Origin: Dolomedes plantarius
Lineage: Eukaryota; Arthropoda; Arachnida; Araneae; Dolomedidae
Direction: 5' to 3'
Length of the DNA: 64,000 nucleotides
Assembly (NCBI GenBank): GCA_907164885.2
Contig: OU015499.1
Location: forward strand, 145,137,154 to 145,201,153
The notes below the pieces were generated by a model that saw only the letters and a list, made by a program, of their open reading frames with translations, made no database searches and was not told where the DNA came from. Within the stretch, counting starts at the first letter, position 1, and each line of letters begins with the position of its first letter. Below, piece by piece: positions 42,808 through 54,109 of this stretch. Made by a program: the position numbers and the translations under genes.

Positions 42808-44852
42808 CAGTTGGTTCTCTGTTTAACGACTTTCAAGGGACCGTGAAAAATCGTCCTTAAGTAGAGATCGTCCTTAAACAGAATTTGTGAAAAAATAACA
42901 TTTCCCTTCACACTTTACAGGCTTATGACTGTCAATATATTTCTTAATATATTGGCGTGTTTAAAAATTTTATTTTTATTATCATCATTATTTTATTCAC
43001 AAAAAGTTATTTTAAATTACATTGAAAAAAAAAGAGTACAAACAATACAATAAATTACGTTTTAAAAAATTCAAAAAGTGTTGATTGCTTCATTCGCCTT
43101 GTTTTCGTTATTCTCTTTTCCAGATTTTCTAAAATGTTAAATGAGTCACCTTCCATTTTCGATGTAATATAGCGTCGGAGAACATCTAGAGCAGAAATTG
43201 CATCTGTGTAAGACGGTGGCAGTGTCTAGTTTTCCGTGTCTTCAACTTCACCTTCTTCGTCTGACACTGTGTTTTCGTTTACAATATCTTCATAAATTTG
43301 CTCTACATTTCTGAAATCTGTTGTTAAAACATATTTATCACAATTGTAGAAATCTTGAATTGAATCATCCTCATCTTCAACAAGACTTCTCCATTCTTCA
43401 GGGGTAATGTCATCTTCGTTGATTTCTACATCCGTACTTTGCAGTTCCACTACAAGTTCTTTGTGAATTCTAGTAACGCGAAAGCAGTTTATTATTGTGG
43501 ATGAAGGAACTTCTTTCTCTGCTGATGTTATCATGTGCATTGCTTCCAAGATTGTAAATTTTCTAATTTTTATACTGTCAGCCGAATTGTTTATTAATTT
43601 CCTAAATAAAGACTTTCTGTAGTTTGCTTTCACACTGCGAATGATACCCAGGTCTAATGGCTGCAACTTGCTAGTGCAATTAGCTGGTAAGAAATGGATA
43701 GTCAAATTTGTAAGTCCAGGGATATTTGGAGTATGTGCAGTTCATCGGTCGATTAAAAGTAAAACTTTTCTCTTTTCTCGATGCATTTTTGCATCAAATT
43801 TTCTAATCCAGTCAGTAAAAATTTGTGATGTCATCCACACTTTATTGTTATTGCGATACTCACAAGGTTTCCTGGTGATATTCTTAAAACACCTTGGTTG
43901 CTTTGATTTGCTTATAACTAGTGGTGGAAATTTCTCAGATCCATCGAATTAGTGCACAGTAAAACAGTCAATCGTTCCTTACTGTGTTTTCCACCAAAAC
44001 ACTTTTCGCCCATATACATTAAGGTTTTATTAGGCACCATATTGTAGAATACGCCCGTCTCATCTGCATTGAACATGTTCTTCTCATCATATCCATCTAA
44101 TATCCCCTTCAGCACTATTTTCCATTCATCCACTATTTTTTCATCTATGGAGCCCCTTATCTTTCTTTGAACTTTGTTAGCCAACCAGCCGCTTTTTGCT
44201 TGCTAAAAAGCCTTTGAGAGTAGACTCGGGTAGCTGAAATTGTCTTGCGAATTGGACTTTTGTTATTCCAACAATTTCTACACAGTTTTCAATAATTTTC
44301 ACTTTTTCTTGTAGCGTAAGATGCTTTCGCTTTGATGCCATTTTGCTCTGCTCACCTCGTATTCGTACTGGAATGAGCTCCTACACACAACCATGAATTC
44401 TCTAAACATGAACACGTGCTTCCCAGAAGGAGTGAGAGAGGGGTGCTTTTGGACAGTTCGTAAATCCCATGACAACATGGTAGGTACAATAGAGTGATTA
44501 CACACCCGCACTAAGAAATTCGATCCACCAGGGAAGAATGTTCGATCTTCCGAGAAACAGTAATCCCTCTTCCTCCCCCGATTTTTTCCACTGCAACAAG
44601 TCTATAATTGCAACAAACATAAAGGAAATTCTGGGTCTGTTATTGAAACCAAACTCCCCCACAGAAAGTAACCCTCCTGTAGATAAAATGTTGAAGAAAA
44701 AGTTTTATCATGTAAGAAAAAATCGTCGTTAAATAGAAACCAAATCGTCTTAAAATAGAATTTTTTTACGTCGGAGGGACCGGGACCGGGAAATATCGTC
44801 TTTAAATAGAGATCGTCGTTAAGTAGAGCGTCGTTAAACAGAGAACCAACTG
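42808..44852 (-). mobile_element. Tigger/pogo element, 2045 bp, present only in unit 1
   Basis: The ends are CAGTTGGTTCTCTGTTTAAC and its exact inverted copy, with further imperfect copies of the motif CGTC(C/G)TTAA inside both ends. TA flanks it (42806-42807, 44853-44854). Unit 2 has the same flanks with a single TA and no element (50199-50200). The TIR differs from that of the family at 132 and 38280, so it is a second Tigger family. Confidence 0.95.
43226..44341 (-). pseudogene. Tigger transposase, nearly full length, with a few lesions
   Basis: The ATG at 44341 starts MASKRKHLTLQEKVKIIENC (CENP-B N-type HTH) up to a break near 44205; a large part of the second DNA-binding domain is missing. 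Then ILDGYDEKNMFNADETGVFY (first Asp), MYMGEKCFGGKHSKERLTVL and a frameshift near 43945. The next frame reads FPPLVISKSKQPRCFKN, then LLLIDR-stop-TAH (second Asp, stop at about 43745), then LPANCTSKLQPLDLGIIRSV (third Asp in QPLD). The C-terminus is acidic and ends EGEVEDTEN. All three catalytic Asp are present but the frame is interrupted three times, so it is inactive although its TIRs are intact. Confidence 0.9.
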
Positions 44853-44944
44853 TATAATATAAATAAAATGAGAAAAAAATAGTATAGTGTCGAATTTTTG
44901 TTATGGGTCATATCACTGTTAAAAACTATGTTTTTCTAAAGACA

Positions 44945-45300
44945 TATTCGGAATCTTCAGTTTCACAGTTTCAAAAAGCGGGAAAAAGCCAACCTTGGGG
45001 GCCAACATGCATCTCTCTCTCTCTTGTGATAATAAATAAAGATAAGTTTAGTTAATGTATATCCTGAAGGCAAAACAATTGGAAATTTATGATCGTACTC
45101 TAAATCTGAGTTGCGCAAACGTTCTCTGATACGAATAAGACCAGAACTGTCGATAGAGGGGTTTAAAAATCTTAACTTTCTGTTAGGAGCCACTCAGGAC
45201 TCTTACATTTACCTTTATATTGTTTTTGTTCAGTAAGAGCTATATTTGTTGTCAAAATAAAGATTTCTTCCAAGTCTATCAAAACTGTTTATCAAACTTG
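44945..45300 (-). pseudogene. BEL/Pao retrotransposon pol remnant (region before integrase)
   Basis: On the minus strand it reads LRFLNPSIDSSGLIRIRERL, RNSDLEYDHKFPIVLPSGYT and LTKLIFIYYHK. BEL/Pao polyproteins have the equivalent run (L.PFLDE.GLLRVGGRL...KHPIILP..H.LT.LI...H) before the integrase zinc finger. Only this fragment remains. The copy in unit 2 (50300..50650) keeps more of the zinc-finger part (MHVGPQGWLF) because unit 1 has lost part of the TCTC run. Confidence 0.7.
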
Positions 45301-45735
45301 TTTGACAGAAAAACTTCAATCATAAATAATGACAAATAACTTATTACTAGATTTCGAACAACACTCTGCAGTTATGGAAGGAAGTTATAGAGTTGATGTA
45401 AGGGCAATGTAGCCAATATTCCCTGCTTCAAAACAAAAATTCCACTTCTGTCTACCTATACCACAGCTGACCCTCCATAACAAGTGCTGAGAAAAATGCA
45501 AATACTAGGAAGAGGAGTATCAATATGTTTCTGCAACTTCTGTAAAACAGCTAATTTCTAAGAAACTTTTTTTTAATAAATCTGAGCTAGTTACTCTGGT
45601 CTACAAAAAATTACAGTATATAGATAAAATAATTATTAACACTAAATAGAAAAGTGAATTTTATACACAAAACAGAATTACTTTAGATTGCCTTGTAATC
45701 TGATGCATACTAGTACATAGGAATGAGATCATATT

Positions 45736-46338
45736 CAAACTCAAAGGTTCACCGAAAAAAGTTCGAATTATCCGATGTTAAGAGAAAATATATAACTTTA
45801 AAAGTATATCACTGAAGTAGAAAAATCTCCTAGTATGTATATAACCCCAGAAAACATATTATACTATGCTATCTAAAATTAAACATATTAAAAAGCAATA
45901 CAGATTTACCTTAATCATAAAATGAAGCAGAAGATATGCAGCAGAAAGTAAACTTTAATTAAAAATATGAATTACTTTTTTAGGAAAAATTGTAAAATGG
46001 ATGTTTGGTTTTGTTTATGATGTTTACATTGTTAAGCCAGCTTCTCGATTTGAAGTAAACATTTCAATTCATTTTCAGAGGAAGGTTCTTTCTGAATAAA
46101 TGCTTTCAGAGTTTTAATAGAGTCCATTATGACTTGATCATGAGGATGCTTAACAGTCTCTGCATTCTCATCTAATTTGTCAAATTTTTAGTTCGAATTA
46201 ATCGAAGTGATAAAAATTTAGTTCGAATTAATGAGATTTTTAACATTAATCACAATACAAGTTTTTGGGGGCCTTTAGATTAGTTCGAATTAACCGAAAG
46301 TTCGATTTAACCGAGTTCGAATTAACGAGCGTCCACTG
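45736..46338. mobile_element. Tigger MITE copy lacking its 5' TIR tip
   Basis: Identical in layout to 38296..38901. The outer bases CAGTGGACGCTCGTTA are missing because the duplication breakpoint fell inside the TIR. The right TIR is intact (ends 46338, TA follows), so this copy should not be mobile. Confidence 0.9.
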
Positions 46339-46831
46339 TATTAGGAATATTGTGCAGTTATCCAACTTGAGTACATACATACAGGGAGATCATTTCAACA
46401 TTTTTCATCACCTAATATTTTAGGGCTGCTTACATTCCATACTAACCCTACACCAAAGATATTTCTTCATGCCTTTTCATCACGTATGCAATTGCATATC
46501 TCCCAAGCAAAATTATTTTTTAACTTATGGATTTGGAGTGATATTAATTCCATACATTCTAGGACCCTTCTCATTTTCTGAATCATCATTTAAAAGTGTA
46601 CACTGTTCTATATTTGTATTATTACAACACATATTTTAAAGTTTACTTTCAGACCAAAATGACTGAAATATCATTTAGAATTGGCTAGTGTCCGAAAACT
46701 CATCTTCGTACACCAAAGTGCTTGTCACAAAAAATACTGTTTCATATACATTGAGGAAAAAGAGAAAAAGGTGTGTTCTTTTCAATCTTAAAACATTCAA
46801 AATACTAAATCTTATATTTCTTTTATTTCAG

Positions 46832-47356
46832 GTATGTGATTATAACATGAAGATATTGGATGTCGTAGCAAGATGGCCTGGGAGCACTCATGATTCCTCT
46901 TTTTGGAAGAGCAGTGCTCCCTGAGAGTTGTTTTTAAGTAAAGTTATCCCTGAAAAGAACTTCTTGCTTGGGGACAGTGGTTACCCATTAGAACCATGGC
47001 TGATGACACCATATTTGGATGAATCCTCACAAAGCAAGCAGAAATTTAATGAAAAACACAGAAAAGCCCGAAATGTCATAGAGCGCTGCTTTGGGGTATT
47101 AAAATCAAGATTTAGATGTCTGGATCAAACAGGTGGTACACTTCAGTATACACCTGAAAAAGTATGTGAAATCATTATTGCATGTTCTGTATTACATAAC
47201 ATCCGTTTGAAATTTAATATTGAAAGTGCTGTACAAACATGTGATAATGAATTTGATGATACTGGAGTGTTCCCATCTGTGGTAAATTCTGATAATCAGA
47301 ATACTCTGAGAAACAGAGGGAAAATGTTACACGAAGAAATTTGTGCAAATTTATAA
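46832..47356 (+). pseudogene. Harbinger transposase exon 3, duplicated copy without exons 1-2
   Basis: Starts after the same acceptor (TTTTATTTCAG). It reads DYNMKILDVVARWPGSTHDS, keeping the second catalytic Asp that unit 1 has lost. A TGA at 46922 interrupts it where unit 1 has CGA. After that the frame is open to the end: FLLGDSGYPLEPWLMTPYLD, NEKHRKARNVIERCFGVLKS (catalytic Glu) and a C-terminus EEICANL. The G run lost in unit 1 is intact here. Confidence 0.9.
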
Positions 47357-49089
47357 ATTTAATTTTTAGTTAATTATTCAATAGTTTTCTCACACTTGAA
47401 CTGGTGTTTTGTCTTATCAATTTTTAATATTTCTTTGGCACAATTTTAATATGACATTATAACAATTTAAAATGGTGACATACAGACATACATTGCATTA
47501 TATTATTATAGACTAGCCTGGCTATGCTCGGGCCATCCGTCCACCAGACAGACGGCTTTGAATTGATTGACTGAGAGGGAGAATTTTCATAAGAGGCACT
47601 ATTAATTTGAAGTCCCTCCCCCACAAAACAACAAAAAGAAAAATGTGTTATTCGTATTAACACCCACCACCACCTGGTATGATATGAGCATACCTGCAAT
47701 ACAAAAAGATAAATTTTCATGTGAAAAGAAATTGGCTGGCTACTTTAGCCTATAACAAAAATAATGGTGCAATACAAAAATTCAAATTTCCTTAAATTTG
47801 TGTCATTGGTGACATAATAATGCAATGTACATTGAAATTATATGACTGCATATATTAGGCAGAATTGCCCATGTCTATGTTGCGAGATATTCTGTATTCA
47901 GTTTAGTCAAAAGATAAGCACAATTGAAATATTAAACAGGCTTCCGGAGCATATGGTATTGTGGAAAAACAAATAAACACCAAAATTTCCTAAATATAAA
48001 AATTTATATAAAGAAAATGTGAATATGCACTTTTTAAATATTTTGGCGTGTAATCAACAAAACAAAGAAATGGTGAACTTCATACAAAAATAGCTTAGAA
48101 TATTTATCTAAAACCAAAAACTAAACTAATCAGCAAAGAAAGAAATATATGAAATATGAACAGTTTTGGAAAAAAAATCAGTAACATGAAAATAAAAATT
48201 AAAGAATTATTTGTTGTTTGGACATTTCAAACATGATCATTGTCAATTTTGTTAGGATAATTAAACTTTTATTTCGTTATTTTTAAAAGGCTTGTCATGT
48301 ATACATTATTTTGAGCATCTTCAATAGTTTTAACATATACCTTTTTTAACAAACATGGCTTTTACTGCACAATAAGAATAAGATTACTATCTGTTTCACT
48401 AAAAGTAATTTTCAAGATAATAAATAAGATCTATAATAGAACAGTGAAACTTAAGGGAACTTAAATTTTTGTAACATTTGAAGTAATTCTAAAACTAGTA
48501 TCATTTATATGATACTAGACTTTTTTTATCCTATGTTGGGGAAAAGTACATTGACCATAATTCCCCACTGGTAACTCAGTAGAGGTGATATCTATTTCAA
48601 AAATCTGTGACTGAAAAGTACTTGTTTTGAAGAGAGGATCACGTTAAAAGGTGATTGAAATCCATAAATTCCCCAGCAGAATAAAGGTGGTAGTCAGGAG
48701 AGGATACAACGCCAATGCGGTGCAGTTAAAAAGCCATGAGATTACTCTATAAAATTGGATGAACTATTAATACACACACGAAATGACACAACCGTTGGAA
48801 CAACAAACACTTGAAAAGACAGTTGTTTTGATAGACATACACGGTAACTCAGACACGCTAAAAGCGTTCTCATTGGCTGATTTCCGATGAAAATCGATTA
48901 AATCTCGATTATCACTCCGAGTTATCGAAAGATTCGGTTCGTTTTGACAGCGTGACGTCAGTGGATGCGGCTGGCGAAAATTGTTTGTCGTGAATGGCTT
49001 TAAAGGTGTCTTCCCCTTTTCAATCGCAGATCTCCCTGCCTTGCGGCTTGCGGACTGCAAGTCCCTGGCGTTTGTCGTGAATCAGGCCC
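47357..49089. other. Duplicated Harbinger 3' region and right TIR
   Basis: Corresponds to 39926-41679. The right end CAGGCCC at 49083-49089 is followed by TAA. The frame at 48767-49060 merely reads through the TIR region and is not regarded as a gene. Confidence 0.7.
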
Positions 49090-49819
49090 TAAATCACAAT
49101 GTGTTTGGAAGATGGTCACGCGTAAGGTTTTTGTATAAGCTCACAACTTCTGTCTCGCGTTAGCTTTCTTAGCCAAAAATGAAATTCCATCCACCAGCCT
49201 AGAATTTTGGAACCATTGACACGTTGCCAGAGTCGCCACCATCGATCATGAAAAGGCCACAAATGACCGACTAATCTTCTACAAATATATTGAGACCACC
49301 CGTTAGGTGTCCAATCTTAGTCTAGTAGACAGGAAATTTAAGAGCCCGTCAAATAGACTTAGCCGATCACCTTTTCCCCATAAGTCGGTTTCTCTAAAAC
49401 GCTGTCATCATCTGTATAACATTATGAACACACAACAATTGAACACTGCACAGTACACATTTTCACATGACACACGTCTAATAATTCTCTCGAGAGGCAA
49501 AAAGAAAAAAGGCTATATTCAAATCTTAACAAGGATTTATTACGAAACACAAAAAAACCCTTAGCTTCGCTGGAGATTAGTTCCCAACTCACTTCTCTCC
49601 ATAGGCGTAGCGTGCTTCCAACTTTTTTTTTTTTTTTTTTGGGGGGGGGGGTAGAACACGAATTGAATTCAGTTAGTGCCCTCCTTAGCGCACAGACTTC
49701 CGGACGTTCCTTAAAATATGAAATATTATGAGTTTTTTCAATTAAATAACAATAGAATGTAGTTTATTGTATTCTGTCACAAATTTATGACAGAATAAAA
49801 TCGAAGCGTTGGGGATCTT

Positions 49820-50180
49820 TTGAGAGTCCCCAGCAGCCCACGACGGCCCGCAGTTGCCCAATTTCGTCTACTAACTGGACATGATCGCTTAGCAGAACAC
49901 ATACACCGCATTGGAATTTTCTCAAGCCATTATTGTCCCCTATGTAACTCTAATGACCTTATGAACAGACACCACCTCCACCAAGTGCAGCCCTTAGAGG
50001 CGACTGTGAAACTTTCGCTTTACTGGAAGGCCAGAGAACTCCTTAGGCAATGACTTCGTTCAATTCTATGTCATCTCTTTCTGTGTTTTTGCAATTCTAC
50101 TTGTTATTATCTTTGTATTTGCCTTGCCATTTGAAATAAAAAAACAATAGAATGGATGCTTCAGTAGTATTCAAAAGTTA
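49820..50180 (+). pseudogene. 5'-truncated LINE 3' end, copy in unit 2
   Basis: Same as 42427..42780 with two replacements (HDR for HDS, SLYW for SLLW). Stop at 50051-50053. Confidence 0.75.
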
Positions 50181-50299
50181 CACAATGAGAAAAATAAATA
50201 TAATATAAATAAAATGAGAAAAAAATAGTATAGCGTCGAATTTTTGTTATGGGTCATATCACTGTTAAAAACTATGTTTTGGCTAAAGACATATTCGGA

Positions 50300-50650
50300 A
50301 TCTTCAGTTTCACAGTTTCAAAAAGCAAGAAAAAGCCAACCTTGGGGGCCAACATGCATCTCTCTCTCTCTCTTGTGATAATAGATAAAGATAAGTTTAG
50401 TTAATGTATATCCTGAAGGCAAAACAATTGGAAATTTATGATAGTACTCTAAATCTGAGTTGCGCAAACGTTCTCCGATACGAATAAGACCAGAACTGTC
50501 GATAGAGGGGTTTAAAAATCTTAACTTTCTGTTAGGAGCCACTCAGGACTGTTACATTTACCTTTATATTGTTTTTGTTCAGTAAGAGCTATATTTGTTG
50601 TCAAGATAAAGATTTCTTCCAAGTCTATCAAAACTGTTTATCAAACTTGT
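50300..50650 (-). pseudogene. BEL/Pao pol remnant, copy in unit 2
   Basis: Same as 44945..45300. The reading continues further, HKREREMHVGPQGWLFLAF, which matches the His-containing start of the BEL integrase zinc finger (LH.GPQ.LL). Confidence 0.7.
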
Positions 50651-51085
50651 TTGACAGAAAAACTTCAATCATAAATAATGACAAATAACTTATTACTAGA
50701 TTTCGAACAACACTCTGCAGTTATGGAAGGAAGTTATAGAGTTGATGTAAGGGCAATGTAGCCAATATTCCCTGCTTCAAAACAAAAATTCCACTTCTGT
50801 CTACCTATACCACAGCTGACCCTCCATAACAAGTGCTGAGAAAAATGCAAATACTAGGAAGAGGAGTATCAATATGTTTCTGCAACTTCTGTAAAACAGC
50901 TAATTTCTAAGAAACTTTTTTTCTAATAAATCTGAGCTAGTTACTCTGGTCTACAAAAAATTACAGTATATAGATAAAATAATTATTAACACTAAATAGA
51001 AAAGTGAATTTTATACACAAAACAGAATTACTTTAGATTGCCTTGTAATCTGATGCATACTAGTACATAGGAATAAGATCATATT

Positions 51086-52235
51086 TCTGACATCATGGTT
51101 AAACCTTCAAGAAAGAGCACGAAGCATAATTGCACAGATTTTGATCTTTGAAGCTTATGTCAGAATGAGGAAAGGGCGTAATTAAATATTTTAGTCATGA
51201 AATATGGGACACACTATTGAGTTTGCAAATATTTGAGAAACTTTAATAACGAATAAAAATACAAAAAAATCTAATTTTTTAATTGCTTGTCAAATTTCAA
51301 ACAGATCAAACTAAATAGTTTTAACAAATTAATTATGAACATAAAACTTAAAAAGTTAATTTTATACAAAAAGCAGAATAACCAGAATGCAGTGAAGATA
51401 TACCGATACCATTCAGGCCACTTTTTTTCTTTACGTAAAACATCGAATGGGAAATGGAAAAATTAGTAGCTGTTTTTCAAATTTTGATGACTGCAGTCAA
51501 CAGCAAAACAGGGCTTATTTAAAAAAAGTGTTTGATAACAAATTCTGTTTTGTATTTACAGATACCAGTTTTCCGAGAAATTGCATTCAGCTTTTGTGGA
51601 AATGTAAAATTATTTTGAAACACATACTTGGTTGTAAGATAATATTTCTAGATCAATGTTGCATTAAAAAATAAATACATTATTAAAACGAAATGTTTTC
51701 GACATTCGCGACGGGAAAAAATTCTACGCCAGAAACATATTTAACCAATCAAATTTATAGCTTCCGCCCATCACATTGCCATAGTGAGATATTGATCGCC
51801 AAAACAAGGACAAATTTGAGATGTACCAATGCATTCGCACTTGGTGGCAAACAGCGAACTCTAAGTGAAGGCAACGGTTTACGTAAACGGTACACGAAAC
51901 AAATAAGTCTGCGAACAGGCAAGCTTTGTAATAGTGAAGAGTATTGCAAACCTTCTTCAGAAGCTAACTAAAAGCGAGAAAGTTTAGCTCAAGCTCAGTC
52001 AGGCAATCTGAAATCCTCGTTTCCTAAATCTAAGCGCTCCTAAACAAAGGTACCGACCCTCGAGAATACATACAATGTATGGTAACTACATATTTTTGTT
52101 TTGTATATAATTTCGACCAGGAGATATTACATATTAGCAAAAAGTTAGAGGAATATTTTACTTAGAGAAATTTTTTAACTAATGCGGTGGTTAATTTTTT
52201 TATTATTATTATCGATAATACCACTGCGGCACAGT
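51086..52235. other. Unique AT-rich DNA, nothing recognised
   Basis: A 92-codon frame (51693-51971) lies in locally GC-richer DNA but resembles nothing known. Confidence 0.5.
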
Positions 52236-54031
52236 CAAGATCATCACGAGCCGTTAAATCTCTAACCGGCTGGCAAATCTGATTGGCTACTGAAATTACG
52301 TGTTTCTGTGCTGCCATCTATCGGTCACTATTACATTTAATTGTGGTAAAGCTACAGACTGCACCACACTGGTTTGTTAGCGTTTACGATTTAGACTGGT
52401 AAAAATTTTACATAATACGGCCTCAACATCACATTTAGCTTTCATTTAAGATTTAAGGTTACATTTAACCTGCGGGGCACACGGGCGGCTAGTCAGCCGC
52501 CCGGTTAAAAAAAATTTAAAACTAATTTATTAGTAAAATAATCAATATAAAAATATTATGCAAGGTAACTTCTTAGAGTTAAAAATGCATTTTACAAGTA
52601 TAACTGGAAACCACATTGGTTTTAAAAACGCTACTCCACGTCACAACCAGTTGGGAAATACATTGTTCGTTTTTGTTTTAACACGTTTTAACCCATCATC
52701 CCATGAAATGCGACGATCAATGTATACAACTGATGTAAAATATATATATATATATGTGTATATATTTATAAAAAAATCGTAAGGGATATTTATTTTTTTC
52801 TGATAATATTCAATCGTCTGCTGCATTAGAAAGACATATTTTTTTTTTTGTCTATTTAGTTGTTATGCACTTTACGATAAATTTATTTAAAGTACCAGAA
52901 AAAGAAATCACGTGATCAGCATTTAATAGATTAAATTCTAAAAATTAATCTTTAAAAATTCACCAAAAATCAGAAAATTGAGGTAAAGGTTCGAAAAAGA
53001 TTTCATTTGAAAGGAATTTTTATGATCTTTCTCGTGATATAAATTTTATAACCCTCAAATTATTATTTTAAATGCAAACATAAAAAAAGTTACTAAAACA
53101 GCTTAAAAATTTAATTTTAAAAGCCCTTTAGGACCAGCGGTTTGGTCTGTGCAGCAACAGCAACGGGGGAATAGAAGTTCCTGGGAACATGGTTCCCCCT
53201 ACTTCTAAAAATAGCATTGGTTTATTCAGGAGTTTGGCCTTAATTAAATTTGGCTGTGGAGTTGTTAGTAAATAAAAATAGTGCAATTTGTGAGGTGGTA
53301 AGAACTTCGAATTTCTGCGACCAGAGAAAGTTTAAGGATAGGAGGAAAAAATAAAATTAAATATAAAAGCAAAAAAGGTGGTAGTAGATAAAAATATTTT
53401 TTACCTTGAGTAATGTTTCCATTACCCAAGTATTAATTTTAAATAATTTTAAATTGTTTTTTACCGTAGGCGTAGCCTACGTATCAAATTTTTAAGATTT
53501 TATAATTTTTTAAAATTTTTTTTATTTTTATTAAACACATTAAAACACTTAAAATAGGAATGCAGGCCAGAACCTAGCATACTGTGCTTGAAAACAGAGG
53601 GGGAGGGGGGGGGGGGGGAGGGGGGGGGATGAGAGAAAAAATTGTTAGGTCAGGGTTTCGATCCCACAACCTTTGGAACTCGGGTCTCGCTTTCTACCGC
53701 TGTACTGCTGAATTCACGAAAGGCAGGGAAAATTACCTGTCAAGAGCAAGAGACACTCTAGGTCTCTTCCTATTGAAAGGTTTCTTATAGTCATAATTGG
53801 AGAGGTCTGTTAAAACAGTTAGGGTGTTAGATTCAATGCTATTGTGGAAATTAATATTTAAGGAGTTAATAAAACTAGTTAGGGGGGGAAAGTTAAGTTC
53901 TTGATAGATTTTACAATATAGATAAATAATTAGTCACAATAGTGACCAATAGATGGCAGCACTGAAACACGTATTTTCAGTAACCAATCAGATTTGCCAG
54001 CCGGTTAGAGATTTAACGGCTCGTAAGATCA
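52236..54031. mobile_element. Element or foldback with ~98-bp inverted arms, class unknown
   Basis: The left arm 52236-52333 contains GAGCCGTTAAATCTCTAACC, GGCTGGCAAATCTGATTGG and CTGCCATCTATCGGTCACTA. The right arm (53936-54031) is its inverted copy with few changes. The similarity extends weakly outward (GCGGCACAG against ACGGCACGC). No transposase is present between the arms. The right arm ends about 75 bp before copy 2 of the segmental duplication. Confidence 0.6.
53640..53735 (-). ncRNA. tRNA-like sequence (tRNA pseudogene or SINE head)
   Basis: On the minus strand, ACAGCGGTAGAAAGC (about 53704-53690) resembles a tRNA A box and GGGATCGAAACCC (about 53666-53654) a B box, about 30 bases apart as in tRNAs. 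A TTTTTT run follows shortly after (to about 53636), as expected for a Pol III terminator. The G/C-homopolymer stretch at 53599-53630 lies just downstream. No clean cloverleaf or anticodon could be assigned by eye. Confidence 0.4.
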
Positions 54032-54109
54032 TCTCGCTGTGTGATCATCCTGCGTGCCGTGGCACACCCACGGCACGCGGTGGCGGAGAACTGCATTACC
54101 ACATGATCT

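Larger units (their letters stand above)
38296..45735. repeat. Tandem duplication, unit 1 (7.4 kb)
   Basis: The unit starts inside the 5' TIR of the Tigger MITE and ends after GATCATATT. It holds the rest of the MITE, Harbinger exon 3 and right end, a LINE 3' end, a full Tigger insertion and a BEL/Pao remnant. Unit 2 follows directly. Confidence 0.95.
45736..51085. repeat. Tandem duplication, unit 2 (5.35 kb)
   Basis: Same content as unit 1 but without the 2045-bp Tigger. The junction GATCATATT/CAAACTCAAAGG joins the old right flank to the inside of the MITE TIR, with only ATT shared (45733-45735). The unit ends at 51085, where the old flank continues as TCTGACATC. Most lines differ from unit 1 at 0-2 positions. 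Confidence 0.95.

Noticed and set aside
38280..51085. CRISPR-like or prophage organisation of the repeats
   Set aside because: Repeats are long transposon copies in intron-containing eukaryotic DNA; no short regular repeat-spacer array exists.
51693..51971. 92-codon frame in unique DNA
   Set aside because: No known motif, no homologue recognised and overlapping frames on the other strand; could be chance in locally GC-richer sequence.
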